Assembly: GCF_020520425.1 (NCBI RefSeq)
Contig: NC_079487.1
Location: 65,278,398 to 65,342,397, forward strand
Source of the DNA: Spinacia oleracea
Lineage: Eukaryota; Streptophyta; Magnoliopsida; Caryophyllales; Amaranthaceae
Direction of reading: 5' to 3'
DNA length: 64,000 nt
Shown: in pieces, positions 41,805 to 54,958 of the stretch
How the letters are laid out: every line of letters begins with the position of its first letter
Position numbering within the stretch: position 1 is the stretch's first letter
The notes under the pieces: model-generated
What the model saw: only the letters and a program-made list of their open reading frames with translations
Told to the model about the DNA's origin: nothing
The model's database searches: none
Made by a program: the position numbers and the translations under genes

Positions 41805-43265
41805 TGTAGACACCTACTTTTGTCCCCATTCCCGCAAGGGAAAGGTTCGATGATGAAAGCATAAAAACTCCACTTGACAATGCATCTCCTATAAAATAAA
41901 CGAATCTCGATTCCCCATTTCATTTTACCCGAAACCTGCTATTTATGGAAACCTGCTAAAAATAGTAACTGCCGTAAAAGGTAGCTTCTAAAAGTGGCAA
42001 ATCATAAAAGATAGAAACCTGTCAGAATTAGGTGTTGCATTCCAACATAAATCCTAAATGAGATAGAAAACCGCGAGAATCCTATTCCTAATAGGATTCA
42101 GAAATAAGAGTTACGTATTAATTAAAATCCTAACGAACCTAGAGTTCGTAACGGGCCCAGACGCATTCCGTCACAAATTGATACGCGCTAAGAGACTCAA
42201 ATTAATCTCAAACTCTACGGATTTTAGAATCCGAATCTGACTAAACAAAAACTGCCTAGACCCTATTTTCAACGCCTGGCTCTGGGCGCCGAAATCTTCG
42301 GCGCCCAGGCCTGGGCGCTGAAAATACCTGGGTACGTTTCTTTTCCTAATTCTTTGCGGATTAGAACTCTGCAATTCTATCCTTCCACGAACTCTTCCCT
42401 ATAAATAGACCCCTAGTTTCGATGTGAAACAACACAACAACACATAATATATTCTGAGTATTGACTCTAAACCCCTTAGCCTAAGCCTCTCGCTGCGAAA
42501 CTGTTCACGCGTTCTGTCGTAATCGATCCATAAATCGAACAGAACGTATCCTGTCCCATAATCGAGATTCGTTAAATAAAAAGGAGAAATAGCAAAGTCA
42601 AAGTGGTTAGTTTTCTGAGAACCGTGACGCACCTCTCAAGGGTGCGTCGTAATGTGTCCCTTTTCGATGATTTAACTGCTTTCCTCGCCCTTTTTATGAA
42701 CTGTTAAACTAACCTAATATGATTGTTCTATCACGTCTAACAAATATAATATTTTTGGGAAATCGGATTATCATGCTAGGTCCCTTAATGCTATTTAAAT
42801 CAGATAATCACGATCGAATTAGTATTATATGTTGCATATTGCTAAAATCAATTCAGATTAGTTTAATAGTTAACGCATGTCCCTTCAATTATTTATGCTG
42901 AGCTAGTAAGGATATCCTGCCTCTGGAGTTATCGACGAGCGAATTACACCTCTCGGTAGTTACAGTCCCCCGAACCCTCAATCTCTACCTTGCGGGTGTA
43001 TATTGAGAGATCCCCACACCAGGGATCACAAGGGAACCTACGGCCGTCGTGGTCAAACATAATTGCACTCCCTTTATGTCACGATAACCGGGTTTTGTCA
43101 GTTTTTCTCATTGTTGTTAAAAACTGAATGGCGACTCCTATATTACTAGTCAATTGGGTGTATACTCACAGGAAATCCAATTACACTTGATTGAATAAAA
43201 ATAATCGTCACACCCACGAGGGACAAGGTCACGCATTAGCCTCGCGCTTTTTCGACCCCCTCACA
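41805..43265 (+). repeat. LTR of an Ogre/Tat-like Ty3/gypsy element
   Basis: Starts TGTAGACACCTAC and ends CCCCCTCACA, followed by a tRNA-Arg-type primer site. Contains CTATAAATAGACCCC, a clear TATA box near 42400, and the self-complementary GGCGCCGAA...TTCGGCGCC (~42285-42305). 1461 bases. Only ~80 bases of its internal region remain before the next insertion. Confidence 0.82.
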
Positions 43266-43266
43266 G

Positions 43267-43284
43267 TGGCGACTCCACTGGGGA
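43267..43284 (+). other. primer-binding site, tRNA-Arg type
   Basis: TGGCGACTCCACTGGGGA one base after the LTR end, as in Ogre/Tat elements. Confidence 0.8.
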
Positions 43285-43344
43285 TAGTGAAGGAAATACT
43301 CGTGCTTGTAGGTAATCAAAATAGCCGAAGAGTGAAACGATCCT

Positions 43345-46090
43345 TGTAACACCCCGACAATTCCCATTTTCTAAAATAGCTCTTTTTAAACATAACTGTA
43401 GGGAATTATCAAAGTATTATCGCCCGTGTGAAAACGTAACGGCTTATTCAGAATTTTGCAGCGGAAAACATAAAACTAACTTGTAGGTTCATAATTAATC
43501 TTATTACATATTCGGTCCAAAACCAATTAACTGAAATAAGGAAATACGAATAGTACGACAAATTTCAAATTTAAGTTAACAAACCAAATCACTTAATAAA
43601 GCAAATATAACTACAAGCTCTCTAATCCCGATCCCCAATGATGCATCATCTTCAAACCTGTAGATGGGCAAAGCTTATTGATCCTTAGAGACTGCTCACC
43701 AAAGATGGGTCATCACAGGATCAATAAGGCATAGCCATGATCAACACACACAAACAAAGCACGTAATCAGCAAAGCTGAGTACTACATACTAAAACAATA
43801 ATTATCCTAACATGATACTATTAAATGAACCCTAACATGATACTATTAAACATAAGTAAGGGCAGACAAAACACGATAATTTGACGACCATACTTGACTA
43901 GACTAGGCTAGACTTATGACAATAATATTATTTTGGTTGAAATAGACAATGGACCGAGTTGTCCATCCAGAAGTCTTCACTAAGGAAGACGAGGTACGGG
44001 CGCGACTCCGTAACCTCAGTGACCTGCGATATCGAGGAACGTTTAAATAAAAATAGAACACGGTGATCAATCCGGTCCCAGAAAAGGCCATGGGCTACCA
44101 CCATGAACCCCAACTCCTGTTTGTCCGTCACTTTAGACGTGCACAGTCTAAAGCTATTGATACTCAGTTTCACTTTACATGATTTACAATTGAGATTTCG
44201 TTATGACTCAACAATCACATAAGACATACAATTCACATTTGTTCACAACTGTTTTTATCTTGGAATTAAGTAAGTGATCATAAAAGCATCAATCAAGACT
44301 CAATCCAATTTATCCAATCTTTCCTTTAACCATGAGCAACCCTGTATATGGGCATAAAGTTTCAACTTACTAAACAAGGTCCACCGCCCTCATAAAGTAG
44401 TGAAAAGATAGAAAGGGAACAACAACAAATCGATCCAAACCAATCATATAGAATAATCTAGTGTTCCCAACCAACATGTTTGTATCAATCATCCATACTA
44501 ACATGTTACAGTTCTCATAGTGAAAAATAAGTTCAATAAGTTTGTCCAACAGTATTAAACATGCACATTCCATATAACCAAGTTCGTCCATAATATCAAC
44601 ATCACCAAGTTCAACAACAAATTCAACATGATTTCAACAATTAGCACACATTCCAAGCACGCAGGTATGTACGTACCTTGTGTAAACAAATTGATAGGCC
44701 ACTTTAACACTTTCAAAAGTCGCCTAAAGAGAATTCTCCGCCTAAAACAACCAACAAATATTCCCAATCAATTCCTAATCATTGATAACCATAAGAGAGC
44801 ATTCTAAATGCATCCTAAACATATTTAGAACTTTTCTCCAATAACAAAACTTGAACATTTGATTTCCTAGCATCATAATTATTGAATTAATTATTGAAAT
44901 TCGTTGAAAACTCTTCAAAGCATCATACTTAAATTTCCAGCAATATAAACTCGTTTAAAACTTTGCCAAGGCCAATTTAACATGCCTAGAACGTTGAAAC
45001 AATAATTTTAATAATCCATACTCAACCTACCATGATTTACAATCATAAAAACCTTGAATTTTCATACTTTAAATATTCAAAAAAAAATCAATATTTCAAT
45101 GTAATTAGGAAATCTGAAAATTAAATATATTATTTGAACATACTATATAAATCTGAAAATCCAATTAACTCATAAAAATCATAGATTTATTAAATCAAAT
45201 CATAAATTAAATAAACAAAATAAAATCAAAATATTTAGTTTACTTAGGGTTTAAGAAATAACCAAGAAAAGAGGGAGAGTTTGGGCGGCCGGCGGCTGAG
45301 TCGCGGCAGCAGGTGGTCGCAAAGGTGGCTGCAAGTAAGGGCGGCGGCACACGTTGGTGGTGGCTGTGAGGACGAGCAAAGTCATCCACGAAAAGCAATA
45401 AGGGAAAGGAAGAAAACGAAAAGGAAAGGAAAGAATAAGGAGGAGGGTTCTACCGTGCGGTGGCCGGCAGTCAGGGTTGCGCTGACGGCGGCAGGATGCT
45501 CGGCGGTAGCAAGTTCGCGGAGGATTCTGGTTCGAACAACAACAGTGAATGAGGATGGGAACAAACCGAAAGATACAAGAGGAACGAGGGAGAAAGGGAG
45601 GGCGACGAACAAGTGGTGAGAGGCCTTACCGGCGACGACGGTTGATGTAGGTCCGGCGGCTGGCTAGCGACGGTCGTGAAGGGAGGACAGAAAATGGCAG
45701 TGTGGGGGATGAGGTTTGAGTTCACGTGAAACAGAGAGAAGGAACAAGAGGAGGGCTTTGATTTGTTTTACGTGAAATAGTTTGGGTGATGGTTTGAGGT
45801 TTGGGTTTTGATGTTGGGCTTTCCCAAGTAGGCTAGAATTAGGATTTGGCTTTTATGATTCGAATCCAAAACTGAATAGGATCGTTTTCTAAATTCAATC
45901 AATTTTCGTAATTCAAATTCTTTTCAACTTAAAATTCTAAAATTATTTTTGATTTCGTAAATCGTTGAAAATATTAAAATGTAATAAATAAATATACGTT
46001 AATTATATATTTATTTCTAAAATTCATAAATTCTTATTTAAATATATTAAATATACGTTAAAATATATAAATAAATTACGGGGGATTACA
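43345..46090 (-). repeat. array LTR1
   Basis: Starts TGTAACACCCCGACAATTCC and ends GGGGGATTACA on +, so TGTAATCCCCC...TTACA on the minus strand. 2746 bases. It has a GC-rich block at 45280-45720 in otherwise AT-rich sequence. Confidence 0.95.
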
Positions 46091-46105
46091 ATCTACCCCT
46101 CTTAA
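46091..46105 (-). other. polypurine tract of unit 1
   Basis: Minus strand reads AAGAGGGGTAGAT directly before the LTR; the same sequence recurs at 52933 and 57529. Confidence 0.7.
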
Positions 46106-46443
46106 AAGAAGTTTCGTCCCGAAACTTGACACGAAAATTCACATATTTTTCCAAACTTTTCAACTTATTCTTGCTAGAGAAGTATTTGTGCCACTAATGT
46201 GCACTCTTTTGCCAACTTAAATTTGTTTGTGTTACTCATGAACACCTTTTTCTTATGCGGAGAATCTATTTACTTTGCACCAACATGTATAATTTTCTAA
46301 AATAAGCATAAAAATGCATAAAAACACCATAAAATTAGGTAAAAAGCGCGAAGTTATATCGCATTCTTCCCTCTTAAAGAAAACGAGTTACGCCGTCGTA
46401 ACTCATCTCAGGGAATAACTTTGGATATTCCTATTTCAACGAA

Positions 46444-46635
46444 TCATGTCCCCAATGCTATATTTCCACTAAAATCGTAGCAAGTTGGGTTTCTACACTT
46501 CTTTCCACACAATGCCTCAACAGGTGTCATCTTAAAGCTCGCATAATAACTATTGATGCACGAAAATTCAATCGAACCTAGGTGGCCTTCCCAATTACCC
46601 TTAAAATCCATAACACAGGTTTTGCTTTCTTCCAA
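46444..46635 (-). pseudogene. integrase C-terminal remnant, unit 1
   Basis: Minus strand: NWEGHLGSIEF...NSYYASFKMTPVEALCGKKCRNP, the end of the Ty3/gypsy integrase core region (usual ALYGRKCRSP). The catalytic D, D and E and the zinc domain are missing upstream. Followed by ~350 bases to the LTR without a recognisable chromodomain. Confidence 0.85.
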
Positions 46636-47227
46636 AAGTCTTTCTCAACCTCCTATAATGGTCATCTAGGCCTAGAAAACTTTAGATATCAGACACGTTC
46701 TTGGAATTGGTCACTCACTCACAGCTTGAATCTTAGCAGGATCTACAGAGACTCCTTCTGGTCAACTTTTCCTTTTTACCAAACCTCCTTATGTCTTTCA
46801 CGGATGTATAACTTTGGGGCTTAACTCTTAGCTCTTTCACCAATTCATGTATTTCTTTTCATCTTTTCCAGACAACAAATGATTTCTAACGATCCTGGAC
46901 CACTCAGATCTTCTCTTAAATTTATTCCCTTGCGTAACATAGTTCTCAATCAATTTAGTCCTTCACTTTTCCGTCGATGTCACTTATACACATATGACTT
47001 CAAGATTTGTATACTTCATTTAATAAAACTAGATTCTTTCTAAGCGTCTCCAAGTAATCCTCAAGTGTTTGTCATGCTCTTTCTCATTCTTTGAATAGAT
47101 CATGATACCATCAATGAATACAACGACGAACTTATCTAAGAATTCGTGGAAAATCCTATTCATTAAATCCATAAATATGGCAAGTGCATTGATTAACCCA
47201 AAAGACATTACTCTAAACCCATAATGA

Positions 47228-47629
47228 CTAATGAGGTCTTAGGCCCTTATCAGCTATCCTCAATTTGTGGTACTTCAAACACAATTCAGTCTTCGAGAAC
47301 ACACTCGCCCAATTCAATTGACCCAATATGTCGTCTATCCTAGGCAAAGGATACTTGTTCTTGATGGTGTTTATCTCCCTAAAATCGATGCAGAATTCCA
47401 TACTCTTATCTTTCTCCTTAACAAACAACACATGAGCACCCCACGGTGATGTACTAAGCCTAATATACCCCTTAACGAAACAACTCTTGCAATTGTGTCT
47501 TAATTCGCTCATTTCAGGAGGTGCCATGCTAGAAGGTGCTTTAGATATAGGTGTCGATACAGGATTTAACTCTACGGTGAACTCAAAGGCTCTAGCAGGT
47601 GACATACTCGCAATTCCACTCAAAAACAC
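47228..47629 (-). pseudogene. reverse transcriptase N-terminal remnant, unit 1
   Basis: Minus strand: [50 protein letters not shown]. This is the RT entrance. The usual LDLRSGYHQ region is changed to TELCLKYHK and the YVDD catalytic region is absent. Confidence 0.88.
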
Positions 47630-47754
47630 ATCAATGAATCCACCACAATGGGAACATCCTCGATTTTCACTCCAACTTCTTTACTCACCTCTAACGCACT
47701 ACAAAAATGGAAAATATAGTTCACCCTCCCTATTCATAATTTTCCTCACTTGCA

Positions 47755-47946
47755 TTACAGAATCAACTGAAGGTTCTTGGACTTCTCAAAACATCTATAT
47801 GAGGTCAACTTCCCAATAAGGTTCCTTAAAATCACTCCCTGAATTTCATAGTCTATCTTAGCCTTGTACAAACTTAGCCAATCCATTCCCGGAATTACAT
47901 CTAGGTCCCTCAGATTAAACTTTATCAAATCAGAAGGAAAGCGCAA
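47755..47946 (-). pseudogene. protease end remnant, unit 1
   Basis: FNLRDLDVIPGMDWLSLYKAKIDY matches the C-terminal part of the gypsy protease (DVILGMDWL). The active-site part lies upstream (~48060-48115) in another frame and reads LINSLATHSF instead of the family's Asp-Ser-Gly. Confidence 0.85.
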
Positions 47947-48115
47947 TCTTTTATCTTCAAAGGCAAGTTCTTAAACGACTTGGTACACCCTATGGTTACA
48001 CCAGTAGATACACTAACAGGTAAATCGATCACCTCAAAATCTACTCAATTCAGACTCTTAACAATAGATGACGAAACAAAAGAATGAGTTGCCAACGAAT
48101 TAATTAATGCTTTAA

Positions 48116-49240
48116 CTAGCACAAGGTTAATAGAAAAGTACCAGAATCTATATCGGCAGATCGTTCATCCTCATTCTGATTCATCATGTACAACTTTCCT
48201 GGAGCTTTATTTGGGTTGTTGTTATCATTTGCAGGCTTATTATAGTTCTCTTGATTGTCTTGTGCCCCTCCAGGCTTTGAATTTTGACCTCCAGACTTGT
48301 TAAACCTCACATGGTTTCCACCTCCATTACTATTTTGTTCCTTTCTGTGCTTAGTGAAGCACTCATACTCCCTATGCCCCCTTTTCTGACAATAGTTGCA
48401 GGTCACTAGTTCTCCTTTGCAGTTCTTACCAGGGTGATTGCTACTGCACATCTTGCAATGATGCACTCTCTTACATTGATTCGAGTTGTTGTGGTGCCCC
48501 TGATTGCTTCTTCCTTGAAAATTTCCATTTCCACTCTCATTCCTATTCACGTTTCTATTCTTCTTGAAATTGCCTCGGTTTTTCCCAGCATCAAACTCTT
48601 TTCTTTTCTCCCCAACAACATTTTTCTTGTCCCTTCTAGACTGTAAACCATGAATATGGGCGGTTCTGAACACATTCTCTAAAGGTGTAAAGGTTTCTCC
48701 ACCTAATCCCAACTGGATCTCATCGGTCAACCCTTGCTCAAACATCTGAGCCTTTATCTCCTCTGTGGCTACAACCTCAGGTGTAAACTTCGACAGCGCT
48801 ATAAATTTGCTATAATATCCAGCAATGGTCATACTCCCCATCCCATGGTTTATGAATTCCTGCGCTTTTCGTTTTGTTATAAAAGGAGGATAAAACTTTT
48901 CCCTCAATGCAACAACAAATGAGTCCCAATTAAATCCCTCGGCAGTACTTAGCCTAGTTTCATTCTTTCTTTACCACAGATCGGCTTCATCTTTTAGGTA
49001 AAGGACAGCTTGACCTACTCTCATACTCCTAGGGCAACTCACAGCCTCAAACAGTTTCTCAAACTCCCTAATCCAATTTTCTAAGAAGGTAGGGTCTGAT
49101 TGCCCCTTGAAGTATGGTGGCTTAACTTTCGCAAGCCTTTCAAACATGTCCCCTGCAGAATCGGGGCGCTCAGTTCTTTCCTGGGTCAATATTTCCACCA
49201 AGAGGCGAATATCATCAGCTAGGTCATTATTGTTGGCCAT
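48116..49240 (-). pseudogene. gag of unit 1, interrupted by one stop codon
   Basis: Same 374-codon gag as units 2 and 3, but Trp90 is a TAA (near 48971), which splits the frame into 89 and ~280 codons. Otherwise it is nearly identical, including both zinc knuckles. Next to the stop all reading continues in frame, so this is a recent point change of two bases. Confidence 0.92.
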
Positions 49241-49699
49241 CCTAGAGTGCGACCTGTGAGTAATATATTCTATTTTAGGTTCGAAACTTCACTTAACATT
49301 ATCCTAGCAATGTATTCACATCTAAACACCACTTTCTTCACAAAAATATCAGTGATCTCTATATCGATCCTTCTCGAGAGATCCTATGTTGGTATACTTA
49401 GAAAGAAATATTTTATTTCTGAAATAAACAATTTCAGGTCTCACTAATGACTTCCCAACCAAATCATAATCAAAATTCGATAACACAATAAGTTTGGTGG
49501 AATCAAACAATTTCTATGCACATTTACATGCAACACTTAAACATTTAACACATGCACATAGCAATCAACTTCTTATGCTAGCAATTAACTACTAATGCAC
49601 ATATAATTCTATCCTATATGCCCTTTCCTATATTACCCATCTCTCATAATAAATCATAATAGGTCAAACATTGAAAATTTTAAAGAATAAAACAAGAAC

Positions 49700-49990
49700 G
49701 ACTAGTAAGAAAAAAAAAAGTTTACTAAACGAATTAATAATAAACGAATAAATAAAATAAAAAAAATTTATTATTATTATTATTATTTTTTTTAAACGAA
49801 TAATTAATAAGAATTTTTTTATTAACGAATAAATAATAAACGAATAAATATTTATTAAACGAATAATTATTAAACGAATAAATATACTTAAGGAATAAGA
49901 ATTTTTTTTTTTCCGAATATATTTAATTTAATTTCGAAAATAAAGAAAAACGTACTTAATTCACATAAACGAAAAGTTTCGAATAAATAA
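49700..49990. repeat. AT-rich 'aacgaataaat' repeat in the element leader, unit 1
   Basis: Between gag and the primer site (minus orientation leader) the word ACGAATAAAT/TTATTAAACG recurs many times. The same block occurs in unit 3 (61140-61400) and is deleted in unit 2. Confidence 0.8.
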
Positions 49991-50172
49991 GTTAATTCTG
50001 GACTTAAATAAGAAATATTAATATACTTTCAAACAAAATAAAATGAATTTGGTCCCCCAAAAAAAAGTACGCATTTTTGAATGATATAATAAGTAGAAGT
50101 TCAATTCTAGGAAATTCGTTTAAGAAAAATAGCTAGTTTAGGCGCCTAAAAATTATTGAAGTAAAACCATAA

Positions 50173-50184
50173 GCTCTGATACCA
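50173..50184 (-). other. primer-binding site of unit 1 (initiator Met tRNA)
   Basis: Minus strand TGGTATCAGAGC three bases after the LTR2 end. The equivalent site of unit 3 is 61601-61612; unit 2 has none. Confidence 0.92.
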
Positions 50185-50187
50185 CTT

Positions 50188-52932
50188 TGTAACTCCCCGA
50201 CAATTCCCATTTTCTAAAATACCTCTTTTTAAACATAACTGTAGGGAATTATCAAAGTATTATCGCCCGTGTGAAAACGTAACGACTTATTCAGAATTTT
50301 GCAGCGGAAAACATAAAACTAACTTGTAGGTTCATAATTAATCTTATTACATATTCGGTCCAAAACCAATTAACTGAAATAAGGAAATACGAATAGTACG
50401 ACAAATTTCAAATTTAAGTTAACAAACCAAATCACTTAATAAAGCAAATATAACTACAAGCTCTCTAATCCCGATCCCCAATGATGCATCATCTTCAAAC
50501 CTGTAGATGGGCAACACTTATTGATCCTTAGAGACTGCTCACCAAAGATGGGTCATCACAGGATCAATAAGGCATAGCCATGATCAACACACACAAACAA
50601 AGCACGTAATCAGCAAAGCTGAGTACTACATACTAAAACAATAATTATCCTAACATGATACTATTAAATGAACCCTAACATGATACTATTAAACATAAGT
50701 AAGGGCAGACAAAACACGATAATTTGACGACCATACTTGACTAGACTAGGCTAGACTTATGACAATAATATTATTTTGGTTGAAATAGACAATGGACCGA
50801 GTTGTCCATCCAGAAGTCTTCACTAAGGAAGACGAGGTACGGGCGCGACTCCGTAACCTCAGTGACCTGCGATATCGAGGAACGTTTAAATAAAAATAGA
50901 ACACGGTGATCAATCCGGTCCCAGAAAAGGCCATGGGCTACCACCATGAACCCCAACTCCTGTTTGTCCGTCACTTTAGACGTGCACAGTCTAAAGCTAT
51001 TGCTACTCAGTTTCACTTTACATGATTTACAATTGAGATTTCGTTATGACTCAACAATCACATAAGACATACAATTCACATTTGTTCACAACTGTTTTTA
51101 TCTTGGAATTAAGTAAGTGATCATAAAAGCATCAATCAAGACTCAATCCAATTTATCCAATCTTTCCTTTAACCATGAGCAACCCTGTATATGGGCATAA
51201 AGTTTCAACTTACTAAACAAGGTCCACCGCCCTCATAAAGTAGTGAAAAGATAGAAAGGGAACAACAACAAATCGATCCAAACCAATCATATAGAATAAT
51301 CTAGTGTTCCCAACCAACATGTTTGTATCAATCATCCATACTAACATGTTACAGTTCTCATAGGGCAAAATAAGTTCAATAAGTTTGTCCAACAGTATTA
51401 AACATGCACATTCCATATAACCAAGTTCGTCCATAATATCAACATCACCAAGTTCAACAACAAATTCAACATGATTTCAACAATTAGCACACATTCCAAG
51501 CACGCAGGTATGTACGTACCTTGTGTAAACAAATTGATAGGCCACTTTAACACTTTCAAAAGTCGCCTAAAGAGAATTCCCCGCCTAAAACAACCAACAA
51601 ATATTCCCAATCAATTCCTAATCATTGATAACCATAAGAGAGCATTCTAAATGCATCCTAAACATATTTAGAACTTTTCTCCAATAACAAAACTTGAACA
51701 TTTGATTTCCTAGCATCATAATTATTGAATTAATTATTGAAATTCGTTGAAAACTCTTCAAAGCATCATACTTAAATTTCCAGCAATATAAACTCGTTTA
51801 AAACTTTGCCAAGGCCAATTTAACATGCCTAGAACGTTGAAACAATAATTTTAATAATCCATACTCAACCTACCATGATTTACAATCATAAAAACCTTGA
51901 ATTTTCATACTTTAAATATTCAAAAAAAATCAATATTTCAATGTAATTAGGAAATCTGAAAATTAAATATATTATTTGAACATACTATATAAATCTGAAA
52001 ATCCAATTAACTCATAAAAATCATAGATTTATTAAATCAAATCATAAATTAAATAAACAAAATAAAATCAAAATATTTAGTTTACTTAGGGTTTAAGAAA
52101 TAACCAAGAAAAGAGGGAGAGTTTGGGCGGCCGGCGGTTGAGTCGCGGCAGCAGGTGGTCGCAAAGGTGGCTGCAAGTAAGGGCGGCGGCACACGTTGGT
52201 GGTGGCTGTGAGGACGAGCAAAGTCAGCCACGAAAAGCAATAAGGGAAAGGAAGAAAACGAAAAGGAAAGGAAAGAATAAGGAGGAGGGTTCTACCGTGC
52301 GGTGGCCGGCAGTCAGGGTTGCGCTGACGGCGGCAGGATGCTCGGCGGCAGCAAGTTCGCGGAGGATTCTGGTTCGAACAACAACAGTGAATGAGGATGG
52401 GAACAAACCGAAAGATACAAGAGGAACGAGGGAGAAAGGGAGGGCGACGAACAAGTGGTGAGAGGCCTTACCGGCGACGACGGTTGATGTAGGTCCGGCG
52501 GCTGGCTAGCGACGGTCGTGAAGGGAGGACAGAAAACGGCAGTGTGGGGGATGAGGTTTGAGTTCACGTGAAACAGAGAGAAGGAACAAGAGGAGGGCTT
52601 TGATTTGTTTTACGTGAAATAGTTTGGGTGATGGTTTGAGGTTTGGGTTTTGATGTTGGGCTTTCCCAAGTAGGCTAGAATTAGGATTTGGCTTTTATGA
52701 TTCGAATCCAAAACTGAATAGGATCGTTTTCTAAATTCAATCAATTTTCGTAATTCAAATTCTTTTCAACTTAAAATTCTAAAATTATTTTCGATTTCGT
52801 AAATCGTTGAAAATATTAAAATGTAATAAATAAATATACGTTAATTATATATTTATTTCTAAAATTCATAAATTCTTATTTAAATATATTAAATATACGT
52901 TAAAATATATAAATAAATTACGGGGGATTACA
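50188..52932 (-). repeat. array LTR2 (shared by units 1 and 2)
   Basis: 2745 bases, matches LTR1 end to end with a few scattered substitutions (for example TGTAACT against TGTAACA at the start). It serves as 5' LTR of unit 1 and 3' LTR of unit 2. Confidence 0.95.
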
Positions 52933-53285
52933 ATCTACCCCTCTTAAAAGAAGTTTCGTCCCGAAACTTGACACGAAAATTCACATATTTTTCCAAACTT
53001 TTCAACTTATTCTTGCTAGAGAAGTATTTGTGCCACTAATGTGCACTCTTTTGCCAACTTAAATTTGTTTGTGTTACTCATGAACACTTTTTTCTTATGC
53101 GGAGAATCTATTTACTTTGCACCAACATGTATAATTTTCTAAAATAAGCATAAAAATGCATAAAAACACCATAAAATTAGGTAAAAAGCGCGAAGTTATA
53201 TCGCATTCTTCCCTCTTAAAGAAAACGAGTTACGCCCTCGTAACTCATCTCAGGGAATAACTTTGGATATTCCTATTTCAACGAA

Positions 53286-53477
53286 TCATGTCCCCAATGC
53301 TATATTTCCACTAAAATCGTAGCAAGTTGGGTTTCTACACTTCTTTCCACACAATGCCTCAACAGGTGTCATCTTAAAGCTCGCATAGTAACTATTGATG
53401 CACGAAAATTCAATCGAACCTAGGTGGCCTTCCCAATTACCCTTAAAATCCATAACACAGGTTTTGCTTTCTTCCAA
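53286..53477 (-). pseudogene. integrase C-terminal remnant, unit 2
   Basis: Same remnant as in unit 1, identical in translation. Its start and end coincide with those of the other units, showing that all derive from one already deleted ancestor. Confidence 0.85.
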
Positions 53478-54069
53478 AAGTCTTTCTCAACCTCCTATAA
53501 TGGTCATCTAGGCCTAGAAAACTTTAGATATCAGACACGTTCTTGGAATTGGTCACTCACTCACAGCTTGAATCTTAGCAGGATCTACAGAGACTCCTTC
53601 TGGTCAACTTTTCCTTTTTACCAAACCTCCTTATGTCTTTCACGGATGTATAACTTTTGGGCTTAACTCTTAGCTCTTTCACCAATTCATGTATTTCTTT
53701 TCATCTTTTCCAGACAACAAATGATTTCTAACGATCCTGGACCACTCAGATCTTCTCTTAAATTTATTCCCTTGCGTAACATAGTTCTCAATCAATTTAG
53801 TCCTTCACTTTTCCGTCGATGTCACTTATACACATATGACTTCAAGATTTGTATACTTCATTTAATAAAACTAGATTCTTTCTAAGCGTCTCCAAGTAAT
53901 CCTCAAGTGTTTGTCATGCTCTTTCTCATTCTTTGAATAGATCATGATACCATCAATGAATACAACGACGAACTTATCTAAGAATTCGTGGAAAATCCTA
54001 TTCATTAAATCCATAAATATGGCAAGTGCATTGGTTAACCCAAAAGACATTACTCTAAACCCATAATGA

Positions 54070-54567
54070 CTAATGAGGTCTTAGGCCCTTATCAGCTATC
54101 CTCAATTTGTGGTACTTCAAACACAATTCAGTCTTCGAGAACACACTCGCCCAATTCAATTGACCCAATATGTCGTCTATCCTAGGCAAAGGATACTTGT
54201 TCTTGATGGTGTTTATCTCCCTAAAATCGATGCAGAATTCCATACTCTTATCTTTCTCCTTAACAAACAACACATGAGCACCCCACGGTGATGTACTAGG
54301 CCTAATATACCCCTTAACGAAACAACTCTTGCAATTGTGTCTTAATTCGCTCATTTCAGGAGGTGCCATGCTAGAAGGTGCTTTAGATATAGGTGTCGAT
54401 ACAGGATTTAACTCTACGGTGAACTTAAAGGCTCTAGCAGGTGACATACTCGCAATTCCACTCAAAAACACATCAATGAATCCATTCACAATGGGAACAT
54501 CCTCGATTTTCACTCCAACTTCTTTACTCACCTCTAACGCACTACAAAAATGGAAAATATAGTTCAC
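54070..54567 (-). pseudogene. reverse transcriptase N-terminal remnant, unit 2
   Basis: 165-codon frame that also includes the linker before RT ([19 protein letters not shown]). The start of this frame is lost in unit 1 through a small change near 47640. RT catalytic motifs are absent. Confidence 0.88.
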
Positions 54568-54597
54568 ACCCCCTATTCATAATTTTCCTCACTTGCA

Positions 54598-54789
54598 TTA
54601 CAGAATCAACTGAAGGTTCTTGGACTTCTCAAAACATCTATATGAGGTCAACTTCCCAATAAGGTTCCTTAAAATCACTCCCTGAATTTCATAGTCTATC
54701 TTAGCCTTGTACAAACTTAGCCAATCCATTCCCGGAATTACATCTAGGTCCCTCAGATTAAACTTTATCAAATCAGAAGGAAAACGCAA
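54598..54789 (-). pseudogene. protease end remnant, unit 2
   Basis: Same as unit 1 (DVIPGMDWLSLYKAKIDYEI). The upstream active-site segment shows the same Asn-Ser-Leu reading. Confidence 0.85.
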
Positions 54790-54958
54790 TCTTTTATCTT
54801 CAAAGGCAAGTTCTTAAACGACTTGGTACACCCTATGGTTACACTAGTAGATACACTAACAGGTAAATCGATCACCTCAAAATCTACTCAATTCAGACTC
54901 TTAACAATAGATGACGAAACAAAAGAATGAGTTGCCAACGAATTAATTAATGCTTTAA

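Noticed and set aside
43903..44767. Minus-strand frames of 62-81 codons repeated in LTR1, LTR2 and LTR4
   Set aside because: LTR sequence without coding signs; conserved only because the LTRs are recent copies.
45281..45725. Open frames of 76-112 codons on both strands repeated in every LTR (also at 52123, 56719, 63510)
   Set aside because: They lie inside LTRs, are low-complexity, overlap each other on both strands and match no family. The GC-rich composition alone explains the lack of stops.
50173..50184. tRNA gene signal (GCTCTGATACCA)
   Set aside because: Only the 12-base primer site next to an LTR; no cloverleaf around it. The same holds for 20812, 41108, 43267 and 61601.
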